Positions 1-5,548 of a stretch of 7,553 nucleotides of DNA are shown here, in pieces (position 1 is the first letter of the stretch; each line of letters starts with the position of its first letter). Position numbers and translations under genes: made by a program. Source of the stretch: Bifidobacterium breve (GTDB taxonomy: Bacteria > Actinomycetota > Thermoleophilia > Miltoncostaeales > Miltoncostaeaceae); NCBI GenBank assembly GCA_945876305.1, contig CAMCOB010000067.1, positions 1-7,553 of the forward strand, in the 5' to 3' direction. Below the pieces are notes generated by a model. The model searched no databases, had not been told where the DNA came from, and saw only the letters and a list, made by a program, of their open reading frames with translations.

Positions 1-69
1 CGCACGGTGCGCTTTGTCGATACCGTGCACATGTTCAGCCGCACACCTCTTCGGGAGATCCGCCTGTGA
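1..69 (+). CDS. C-terminal end of an unidentified protein (5' truncated by window)
   Basis: An open frame enters from the left edge and ends at TGA 67-69. Only 22 residues are visible, ending in FSRTPLREIRL. That is too little to assign a family or function. The stop overlaps the GTG start of the next gene by GTGA, so the two are probably co-transcribed and translationally coupled. The frame is supported by this junction rather than by any motif. Confidence 0.55.
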   Translation, partial: RTVRFVDTVHMFSRTPLREIRL

Positions 70-380
70 GTGACGACATGCCGCCCGAGAACCCATTCGG
101 CTTCGCGTTTGGCGAGGATGCATCGGAGGAGTTCAAGGAGCGCCTCAAAGAGATGATGCGCGCCCAGCGTGAGGCCATGGAAGAGGTGCAGGCCGAGGGC
201 GGCGGACAGATCGCCCCGGTTGAGCGCTTCCAGATCATCACGCTGGCCGTGCAGATGGCCGCCGCGGGGCTCAGCACCATGAAGCCAGTCGACACCGTGG
301 ACGACGCCGCTGATGCCATGGGGATCATGTTCGCCCGGGCGATGGCTGCGCTGCAGGGGAGCATTCGCCCGCACGACTGA
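66..380 (+). CDS. small acidic helical hypothetical protein (104 aa)
   Basis: The GTG start at 66 overlaps the upstream stop (GTGA) and has a GGGAG Shine-Dalgarno at 53-57, eight bases upstream, which supports this start. I do not recognise the family. Residues about 18-46 are highly charged and Glu/Lys/Arg/Met-rich (EEFKERLKEMMRAQREAMEE), as in an amphipathic helix or short coiled coil. A Gly-rich hinge (GGG) follows. A second helical segment at about 52-97 is Ala/Met-rich and includes ITLAVQMAAAGL. There is no signal peptide, no cysteine and no clear membrane span. It looks like a small soluble helical protein that could act as a partner or adaptor of the upstream gene product. It may not belong to the Tad unit, because an 85-base gap follows it. 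Confidence 0.75.
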   Translation: MSDDMPPENPFGFAFGEDASEEFKERLKEMMRAQREAMEEVQAEGGGQIAPVERFQIITLAVQMAAAGLSTMKPVDTVDDAADAMGIMFARAMAALQGSIRPHD

Positions 381-465
381 CGGATGCGTCGTGCGTCACG
401 GGTGGGTGCGCAAATCGCCACGTCCCGCGCGCCACGTATTACGACGATGGGGCCAGCCTTGAGGC
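381..465 (+). promoter_or_regulatory. intergenic leader, candidate promoter region of the downstream operon
   Basis: This is the only substantial non-coding gap between the left-hand genes and the long overlapping gene chain that follows, so a promoter for that chain would most likely lie here. A weak -10-like TATTAC (437-442) sits inside the short dyad CGTA-T-TACG (435-443). I see no convincing -35 box at the right spacing. The 3' end merges into the hairpin at 450-472. The promoter call rests mainly on position, so it is tentative. Confidence 0.25.
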
Positions 466-472
466 ATGGCCC
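450..472 (+). promoter_or_regulatory. hairpin enclosing the annotated start codon of the DUF192 gene
   Basis: GGGCCA (450-455) pairs with TGGCCC (467-472). Inside it, GCC (456-458) pairs with GGC (463-465) around a TTGA loop. This gives nine base pairs, all Watson-Crick, interrupted only by a single bulged A at 466, which is the A of the ATG. The only Shine-Dalgarno-like bases (GAGG, 461-464) are also inside the structure and too close to the ATG. No T-tract follows, so it does not look like a standard intrinsic terminator. It may limit initiation at 466, or it may indicate a downstream start. Confidence 0.45.
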
Positions 473-957
473 ATCCGCTCCGCATTGACCTGATCGCACG
501 CCCCGTGGGGGCGCTTCGCAGGGGCGATGGAATCGTGATTGCCGAGCGCACCTACGTGGCGGAGGGGGTGCTGTCGCGGCTGGTGGGGATGCTCGGCACG
601 CCGGACCCGGCGGGTGATGAGGCTCTGGTGTTGGCGCCCTGCCGGGCGGTTCACGGCGTGGGTCTGCGGGCACGGATCGGTGCGGCATTTGTAGATGCGC
701 ATGGCACGGTGCTGCGGGTGGTCGATCCCCTGCCTCGGCGTGGCGCGTCGGCGAGGGGTGCCCGGGTGGTGCTGGAGGCGCGCACTGGGGTGCTGGCCGC
801 GTTGCGCGCCGGCGACACGGTTTGGCTGCCCGGATGCCACGATTTCCCGCTCGCAGGGACATTGCGCGCGGGAGAGGGGGGAGCATGTGCCCACCCCACG
901 CGTTTACCGGTCACCCAGGGCATCAGGCCCTGGGGAACTGACCGGAAGGAGATGTAA
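466..957 (+). CDS. DUF192 family protein
   Basis: A 163-residue protein whose residues about 25-120 match the DUF192 pattern. It shows a leading IAERTYVAEGVLSRLVGMLG, a central PCRAVHGVGL (58-67), a strand and turn AAFVDAHGTVLRVV (73-86), and a closing VVLEARTG...LRAGDTVWL. DUF192 proteins are small beta-rich domains of uncertain function and are often found near Tad loci in actinobacteria. The usual HTFGM and IDVVFLD signatures are altered to HGVGL and IGAAFVD, so this copy is divergent. Residues about 122-163 lie beyond the domain, and their DNA overlaps a strong hairpin. The ATG at 466 lacks a well-spaced Shine-Dalgarno; GTG 535, just before the conserved region, is an alternative start. 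The stop overlaps the next start by one base (TAATG). Confidence 0.78.
   Translation: MAHPLRIDLIARPVGALRRGDGIVIAERTYVAEGVLSRLVGMLGTPDPAGDEALVLAPCRAVHGVGLRARIGAAFVDAHGTVLRVVDPLPRRGASARGARVVLEARTGVLAALRAGDTVWLPGCHDFPLAGTLRAGEGGACAHPTRLPVTQGIRPWGTDRKEM
907..945 (+). promoter_or_regulatory. 15-bp bulged hairpin before the response regulator start
   Basis: CCGGTCA (907-913) pairs perfectly with TGACCGG (939-945). Directly stacked inside, 914-921 (CCCAGGGC) pairs with 927-934 (GCCCTGGG). The loop is five bases (922-926), and four bases (GAAC, 935-938) bulge on the 3' side. That makes 15 Watson-Crick pairs inside the 3' end of the DUF192 frame, in codons beyond the conserved domain. The foot of the stem shares GG 944-945 with the Shine-Dalgarno GGAAGGAG (944-951) of the next gene. 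No T-run follows, so it is not a classical terminator. Likely roles are translational control, coupling or mRNA processing; a protein-binding site is also possible. Confidence 0.55.
944..951 (+). promoter_or_regulatory. strong Shine-Dalgarno of the response regulator gene
   Basis: GGAAGGAG ends five bases before the ATG at 957. It is the clearest ribosome binding site in the window and fixes that start. Its first two bases are paired in the foot of the hairpin at 907-945, so folding could affect access. Confidence 0.7.
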
Positions 958-1676
958 TGACCACCGAGAACAGCAACCGATCGGTGCTGCTGGTGGGGCC
1001 CCGCCCCGCATCGGGCAGTCTGCCCGCCGACCTGCAGGCCGATCGCTTCAGAGTGCTGCTGGCGGCTGACCCCGAAGAGGTACGGGGTGCGCTTCGCAAC
1101 TCATGTCCCAGTGCGGTGATCATCGATCTGGACATGCCGGGAGCGGGCGGGCTGGATGCCGTGGGCATAATCCGCGACGGCGGCCCCGAGGAGCCCTGGG
1201 ATTCGGCCATGCCGGTGCTTGGGGTGTCGGGATCGCGCGAGCCCCACCGGGTGGTGCGAGCACTCGAGCGGGGTGCGGATGAGGTCGTGGGGACCCCCTT
1301 CGCGTATGTCGAACTACTGGCGCGGCTCCGGGCGCTCATCCGACGTGCCGATGGGGAGTGGACCGCCGGCACGCTGCGGGTGGGCGTGCTCACCATCGAC
1401 CGGCGTGCCAGGCGAGTTACGGTGAACGGCGATCCGCTCAGCCTCTCGGCCAAGGAGATGGGCCTGCTTACGGCTCTGGCCCGCGACCCGAGGCGGGTGG
1501 TGAGCAAGCACGAGCTGCTGCGCGACGTGTGGGGCTACGTCTCACCTGGTCGTACCCGCACGGTCGACAGCCATGCGTCACGCCTGCGTCGCAAGCTGGC
1601 CGACGCCTCGGGCGGCGAGCGGTTTATCGTCAACGTGTGGGGCCTGGGCTATCGCCTGCTCGGGGACGATGCCTGA
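957..1676 (+). CDS. OmpR/PhoB-type response regulator with degenerate receiver
   Basis: A 239-residue, two-domain DNA-binding protein. Residues about 9-130 form a receiver-like fold and about 138-235 a winged-helix OmpR/PhoB domain. The latter shows LSLSAKEMGLLTALARDPRRV, then a recognition region around TRTVDSHASRLRRKL, and ends in the usual GLGYRL. In the receiver, Asp57 (in IIDLDMPG) sits at the phospho-acceptor position. The acidic pair that normally follows beta-1 is replaced (LLVGPRP), the conserved Thr is Ser91, and the conserved Lys before Pro-Phe is Thr113 (GTPF). Magnesium-dependent phosphorylation is therefore doubtful, and activity may be constitutive or set by protein contacts. 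No histidine kinase gene is visible. The start is fixed by GGAAGGAG five bases upstream. It heads the Tad gene chain and may regulate it (inference). Confidence 0.9.
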   Translation: MTTENSNRSVLLVGPRPASGSLPADLQADRFRVLLAADPEEVRGALRNSCPSAVIIDLDMPGAGGLDAVGIIRDGGPEEPWDSAMPVLGVSGSREPHRVVRALERGADEVVGTPFAYVELLARLRALIRRADGEWTAGTLRVGVLTIDRRARRVTVNGDPLSLSAKEMGLLTALARDPRRVVSKHELLRDVWGYVSPGRTRTVDSHASRLRRKLADASGGERFIVNVWGLGYRLLGDDA

Positions 1677-2226
1677 GACGCCCCGCGTCGTCGTGGATTC
1701 GGCGGTGGCGGGTGCGGCGGGGATCAGTGGGTGCGATCTGGTGGTGGTGGTCGCAACCCCGGAGCGCCGCCGCGGTTCGCGGGCGGCTGGCCTCGACGCC
1801 GCGGTGGATGCCGTGGCGTCGGCTGCTCCGGGCGCGCTGGTGCTGGCTCGCCCGCCCTGGGCCGATGGGGAGGCGGCCCCGCTCGCCGCGCTTGGTGTGC
1901 TGCTGGGGTGCGACGTGGTGTGGCTTCCATCAGGGCTCGTGGAGGCCGGGTGGGCCACAGCCCTCATCGTCACGTGGAGCGCGCAGTCGCGGGGCGCGCA
2001 GTTGATGCGCCGTGCGCAGGTGGCTGTCGGGCTCGCGGCCCTGCCGGCATGTCGACTGCCCCGCATGCCGTGGGGGGTTGAGGCCTTGGCAATGCCCGCC
2101 GTCGGCGCTGATGCCCTTTCGCGCTGGTGCGATCGGGCATGGGTGCCGTGTGAGCGCTGCGAGTTGGGCGGTGGGGCGCCGGGTGGGCCATGCGCCCGGT
2201 GCGGTCACAGTGGGGTGGCAGCATGA
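1669..2226 (+). CDS. unknown protein with C-terminal zinc-ribbon motif (185 aa)
   Basis: The ATG at 1669 overlaps the end of the response regulator gene by eight bases. An in-frame ATG further upstream lies deep inside that gene and is rejected. I do not recognise the family. The N-terminal two thirds look alpha/beta: a hydrophobic strand DLVVVVATP, Ala-rich helices, a second strand GALVLARPPWADG, and CDVVWLPSGLVEAGWATALIVTW. The C-terminus holds Cys161-X2-Cys164-X10-Cys175-X2-Cys178 with Gly residues typical of a zinc ribbon (CERC...CARCGH). No clear membrane span or signal peptide is seen. Its place between the regulator and cpaB, with ATGA coupling to cpaB, suggests a role in regulating or assembling the Tad machine; nucleic-acid or protein binding through the ribbon is a guess. 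Confidence 0.8.
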   Translation: MPETPRVVVDSAVAGAAGISGCDLVVVVATPERRRGSRAAGLDAAVDAVASAAPGALVLARPPWADGEAAPLAALGVLLGCDVVWLPSGLVEAGWATALIVTWSAQSRGAQLMRRAQVAVGLAALPACRLPRMPWGVEALAMPAVGADALSRWCDRAWVPCERCELGGGAPGGPCARCGHSGVAA

Positions 2227-2870
2227 GGATTCGCGTGCCGGGACGTCGCCCCGTGGTGTGGTTTGCGCTGGCCGCGCTGCTGGCGGTGGGTGCGATGGTG
2301 CTGATGAGCCGTACCGGATCTGCCTCGGGTGGGTCGGCGCAGGTGGTGGTGGCCCGCACGGTCATTCCGGCGGGCACGCTGTTGGACGAGGAGTTTGCCG
2401 CGCGCTCGCTGGCCATGGCTCCCGTGCCCGATGATTTGCGCCTTTCCGGGCTTCAGGCGAGCGCGTCAGGGGTTATTGGGCGGCGCACGGTGGCCCCGCT
2501 GGCACCCGGCGAACCAGTCACCGATGCGGTTATCGGCGGTGCGCCCGGCGTGGGCCCCGCCCCGCTACTGCCGGGCGAGCGCGCCGTTCCAGTTCCGCTG
2601 CGGGCAGCGGGAGGGCCAGTGGCCGCGCCCCCGGAAGGATCGCGGGTGGACGTAATCGCATCGGATGGCGAGGGGATGGCGGGGCGCACCCGGGTGATCG
2701 TGTCGAACGCCGAGGTGCTGGCGGTGACCCCGTCACTTGGCGCAGATGCGGCAGATGTTGCCGGCGGCCTGGTGCTGCGGCTGCGTATCGCCGATGCGCT
2801 TGAGGTGGCGCGCGCGCTCGACTTCGCGCGCGAGGTGCGTGTGATTGCCAGGCCTGCGGGTGAGGGCTGA
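2223..2870 (+). CDS. cpaB: CpaB/RcpC-like Flp pilus assembly protein with SAF domain
   Basis: The 215-residue protein starts at ATG 2223, overlapping the previous stop as ATGA. An upstream in-frame ATG at 2190 would add 11 residues inside the neighbouring gene and has no better support. Residues about 11-28 (VVWFALAALLAVGAMVLM), after a basic N-terminus, form a signal anchor. A SAF-type domain follows at about 36-105: VVVARTVIPAGTLLDEEF, an alternating region, IGRRTVAPLAPGEPVTDAVI. A CpaB/RcpC C-terminal domain follows, with RAVPVPL, a GSRVDVIASD strand and TRVIVSNAEVLAV. In diderms CpaB is periplasmic and works with the secretin. Here no secretin gene is adjacent, so it probably acts on the outer face of the cytoplasmic membrane or in the cell wall. 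Confidence 0.88.
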   Translation: MRIRVPGRRPVVWFALAALLAVGAMVLMSRTGSASGGSAQVVVARTVIPAGTLLDEEFAARSLAMAPVPDDLRLSGLQASASGVIGRRTVAPLAPGEPVTDAVIGGAPGVGPAPLLPGERAVPVPLRAAGGPVAAPPEGSRVDVIASDGEGMAGRTRVIVSNAEVLAVTPSLGADAADVAGGLVLRLRIADALEVARALDFAREVRVIARPAGEG

Positions 2871-3565
2871 TGACCGGGAGCGGTATTGCCGTCGTCGGAG
2901 CGGTAGGTGGATGCGGGGCAACCACGGTGGCGGGCGGCGTGGCACTGGCTCTGGCCGCTCTCGGGCATGCACCCACAGTGATCGGGATCGACGGACACGG
3001 AGGAGGCCCGCATGTGCTGTGGGGCATTCCCGTGGCACGAACCGTGGGGGATCTGTGGTCGGTGCGCGACGAACTGGACGCCGCGCACATTGCGCACATT
3101 GTTCACGTGCACACCGATGCCCTGCGGCTGGTCTCCGGGCCTCCGACAGCCGCTTCCATGGCGGCGTGGAACGAGCAGCAGACCGGGCGCCTCGCGGCCG
3201 CACTCGCATCGGCAACCCCATGGGTCGCCGATGTTGGCCGCGGTGATGCCGATATGCAGCGGGCCCTGATGGCGCGCGCCGCAGTCCTCGTGGTGGTGAC
3301 ATCCCGATCGGTGATGGGCGCGAACGCATGCGGGGCCGTGATTCAGGGGCACCCGGGCATGCGGGCGGTGGTGGTTGCCTCGGCCTTGCCCGGGCGGCCC
3401 GATGTATCACCGCGGGCATTTCGCACGCTGGCGCCTGCGGAGGTGGTGATCGGTCTTGCGGCAGATGCCCGCGGTGCAGAAGACGTGGGCGCATGCCGGC
3501 CACCGAAGGGGAGGGGTGGAATGGCGGCTGCGCTCCGCGATCTTCTGGAGGCCACTGGTGTCTGA
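2870..3565 (+). CDS. cpaE: CpaE/TadZ-like MinD-family protein with altered Walker A
   Basis: A 231-residue P-loop protein of the MinD/ParA superfamily, starting at ATG 2870 and overlapping the cpaB stop by one base (TGATG). The N-terminal strand and P-loop read AVVGAVGGCGATTVAGG (residues 7-23). Both lysines of the deviant Walker A KGGxGKT are absent: Val12 stands at the signature Lys and Ala17 at the GK position. Later come VIGIDGHGGG (38-46, the Walker A' region), WVADVGRGD (118-126) and VLVVVTSRSVMGAN (139-152). CpaE-like proteins of actinobacterial secretion loci often carry GAT/GAS in place of GKT, so ATP binding may persist but hydrolysis is uncertain. The family localises and organises the Tad machine. 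A His-rich stretch (His73, 76, 79, 81) coincides with a tandem DNA repeat. No receiver domain is fused at the N-terminus. Confidence 0.85.
   Translation: MTGSGIAVVGAVGGCGATTVAGGVALALAALGHAPTVIGIDGHGGGPHVLWGIPVARTVGDLWSVRDELDAAHIAHIVHVHTDALRLVSGPPTAASMAAWNEQQTGRLAAALASATPWVADVGRGDADMQRALMARAAVLVVVTSRSVMGANACGAVIQGHPGMRAVVVASALPGRPDVSPRAFRTLAPAEVVIGLAADARGAEDVGACRPPKGRGGMAAALRDLLEATGV
3083..3100 (+). repeat. perfect tandem 9-bp duplication in the cpaE-like gene
   Basis: GCGCACATT occurs twice back to back (3083-3091 and 3092-3100), in frame, encoding Ala-His-Ile twice (residues 72-77). It looks like a small replication-slippage duplication. It keeps the frame and creates most of a His-X2-His-X2-His-X-His run. 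Confidence 0.7.
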
Positions 3566-4793
3566 CCCGCGCGACGCAGACCCGGTTGCGCTTGTGGAAG
3601 GCATCCGGGCGCAGATCGTGCGTGGCGGGGCCGTGTCGCCCGGGGGCGCCACGCGGGAGGTGGTGGCCGCGCTTGCCGAGGATGCCCTCGATGCGGGGCA
3701 TCACATTCTCTCGTCCGAGGCACGACGCGAGATCGTCACGTCGGTTGTTGACGCCACCCTCGGCCTTGGTCCGCTGGAGCCCCTTCTACGTGATGCATCG
3801 GTGACAGAGGTGATGGTGAATGGGCCATCCCGTGTGTGGGTTGAGCGGTCGGGGCGTATTGAGCCGGTGCCAAATCACTTTCAGGATGTCGAGCATCTGC
3901 TGCATGTGATCGACCGCATCATTGCGCCACTGGGTCGCCGGCTTGATGAGGCCAGCCCCATGGTGGATGCCCGACTGCCAGATGGCTCGCGGGTGAATGC
4001 CGTGATGCCCCCGCTCAGCCTCGATGGCCCGGTACTCACGATTCGTCGATTCCCCATAGACCCGCTGTCGGGTGAGGATCTGGTGGCGCTGGGGGCGATG
4101 TCGCCCGAGATGCTGGACGCCCTACATCTGGCAGTGGCGGCACGGCGCAATATTTTGGTCACCGGCGGCACGGGCAGCGGAAAGACCACAACGCTCGCCG
4201 CGATCTCTGCTGCCATTCCGGCCAGCGAGCGGGTTATCACGATCGAGGATGCCGCCGAGCTACGTCTGCCCCTTGCGCATGTGGTGCGGCTGGAATCGCG
4301 GCCGGCCGGAGTAGAGGGAAGGGGGGCCATCTCCATCAGGGCGCTCGTGCGCAATGCACTGCGCATGCGCCCCGACCGAATCATCGTGGGTGAGGTGCGC
4401 GGTGGCGAGGCACTCGACATGATCTCGGCGCTTACAACCGGACACGAGGGCTCGCTGTCCACCATCCACGCATCGTCTCCCGATGAGGCGCTGCGGCGGC
4501 TGGTGACGCTCTCGCTGATGGGCGACCTCGACTTGCCATGGGTGGCGGTGGCCGACCAGGTTGCGAGCGCGGTGGATCTGGTGGTGCATCAGGCGCGTGA
4601 TGCATCGGGCGTGCGACGTACCGTGGAGATTGCCGAGGTGCGCCGTGGACCAGACGGCCCCCGCACGCATCGTCTGTGCCGGTGGTGGCAGGGGGATGGC
4701 CAGGGGCGCTTTACTTGGCGTGCTGACGCCGGTGAGTGGCTCTCGGCTGTGACGCGCGATGCGCGGCGCGGGCGCGTGGGGGAACCCGGGTGA
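3558..4793 (+). CDS. cpaF: CpaF/TadA secretion ATPase
   Basis: A 411-residue type II/IV secretion-system hexameric ATPase. GTG 3558 is chosen because GGAGG at 3547-3551 lies six bases upstream and the gene then overlaps the cpaE stop by eight bases; an ATG at 3456 lies inside the neighbouring gene. The N-terminal domain includes LGLGPLEPLLRDASVTEVMVNGPSRVWVE, characteristic of CpaF, followed by ARLPDGSRVNAVMPP and LTIRRF. Walker A is GGTGSGKT (203-210, Lys209). The Asp-box region is ITIEDAAELRL. Walker B is RIIVGE (274-279), followed by VRGGEALDMISALTTGHEGSLSTIHASS with the His box. All catalytic motifs are intact. It should power pilin assembly from the cytoplasmic face of the TadB/TadC platform. 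Beyond about residue 380 the tail is weakly conserved. Confidence 0.96.
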   Translation: MSDPRDADPVALVEGIRAQIVRGGAVSPGGATREVVAALAEDALDAGHHILSSEARREIVTSVVDATLGLGPLEPLLRDASVTEVMVNGPSRVWVERSGRIEPVPNHFQDVEHLLHVIDRIIAPLGRRLDEASPMVDARLPDGSRVNAVMPPLSLDGPVLTIRRFPIDPLSGEDLVALGAMSPEMLDALHLAVAARRNILVTGGTGSGKTTTLAAISAAIPASERVITIEDAAELRLPLAHVVRLESRPAGVEGRGAISIRALVRNALRMRPDRIIVGEVRGGEALDMISALTTGHEGSLSTIHASSPDEALRRLVTLSLMGDLDLPWVAVADQVASAVDLVVHQARDASGVRRTVEIAEVRRGPDGPRTHRLCRWWQGDGQGRFTWRADAGEWLSAVTRDARRGRVGEPG

Positions 4794-5548
4794 GCGCCAC
4801 CACCGTGCTGTCGCAGGTGGCGGTTCGCCTTGGCCGCTCGGGGTGGTCGCTGGGCCGTGACGGATTTGTTGGCCTCGTGGTGGCCGCCGGGGTGCTGACC
4901 GCGGTGGTTCTGTGGGTTGTGCTGCAAAGCCCCATCGCACTGATTGCGGGCCCGGTCGCATCTGTGGTGACGTGGCGGTCTGTGCTGACGGCGGCCGATC
5001 GCCGCCATGCGCGGCGGGTGGCCGACGCGATGCCGGGTGTGGCGCTGATGCTGGGCAGTGCCGTGGCGGCGGGCCTGTCGTTGCGGCAGGCGATCGTGCG
5101 ATCAGCCAGGGATACGCCCGATCCGCTGGGGACGCAGCTGCGTATGGTGGCGGCCGAGTTGGAGCTGGGCGGCCGGGTGGACGATGCGCTGGGTCGGCTG
5201 GCCGAGCGCATGCCCGATCCCGACCTTGCGCTACTGGTAACGGCCATCCTTGTGCAGCGGCGAACGGGGGGCGATCTGGCCCGCGCGCTGCGTGACATGT
5301 CGGCGCGGCTGGAGGACCGCCGCCGGCTGGCACGAGAGGTGCGCGGCGCAACCGCGCAGGCCCGCGCCACGGCATGGATGGTTGCGTGCATCCCGCTGCT
5401 CGGTGCCGCGATGGCCGAGGCGGCATCTCCCGGACTTCTCGCCCGCAGTCTTGGCAGTGGGCTGGGGGTCGGGATACTGGTGGTGTCGGTGGGTCTGCAG
5501 GCCACGGGAATCATCATCATCCGGCGCATTGCGGCGGTGCCTGCATGA
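4790..5548 (+). CDS. tadB: TadB-like inner-membrane platform protein (T2SSF domain)
   Basis: A 252-residue membrane protein. GTG 4790 forms a GTGA overlap with the cpaF stop and has GGGGGA at 4778-4783; an upstream in-frame ATG (4736) lies inside cpaF and is less likely. Hydrophobic segments lie at about residues 24-42 and 45-62. A T2SSF domain follows at about 76-205: ADAMPGVALMLGSAVAAGLSL, a cytoplasmic helical region with DDALGRLAERMPDPDL and a QRRTGGDLARAL motif typical of TadB. Further membrane segments follow at about 200-214 and 227-245. With TadC it forms the platform that couples CpaF to pilin extraction. It is somewhat shorter than typical TadB, mainly at the N-terminus. The assignment rests on the QRRTGGDL-type motif and position between cpaF and tadC. 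Confidence 0.9.
   Translation: MSATTVLSQVAVRLGRSGWSLGRDGFVGLVVAAGVLTAVVLWVVLQSPIALIAGPVASVVTWRSVLTAADRRHARRVADAMPGVALMLGSAVAAGLSLRQAIVRSARDTPDPLGTQLRMVAAELELGGRVDDALGRLAERMPDPDLALLVTAILVQRRTGGDLARALRDMSARLEDRRRLAREVRGATAQARATAWMVACIPLLGAAMAEAASPGLLARSLGSGLGVGILVVSVGLQATGIIIIRRIAAVPA

Noticed and set aside
35..886. Long reverse-strand open frame (283 codons) and its partner at 439-894
   Set aside because: It opposes two supported forward genes and is Pro/Arg/Ala/Ser-rich with no motif, as expected of antisense frames in GC-rich coding DNA.
914..945. Intrinsic transcription terminator after the DUF192 gene
   Set aside because: The stem is strong, but a purine-rich ribosome site rather than a T-run follows, and the next gene overlaps the stop.
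901..957. c-di-GMP-I type riboswitch at the hairpin before the response regulator
   Set aside because: A CAGGGCA string is present, but the second helix, the receptor and the downstream GGACGCAAAGCC-like conserved segment are missing; a simple bulged hairpin explains the bases.
2810..2834. Inverted GCGCGC-rich stretch near the cpaB end
   Set aside because: Alternating GC runs such as this arise readily from Ala/Arg codons in GC-rich genes; there is no placement that suggests regulation.
2453..3704. Overlapping reverse-strand frames opposite cpaB and cpaE
   Set aside because: Low-complexity compositions rich in Pro, Arg, Ser and His, with no domain, opposite clearly conserved forward genes.
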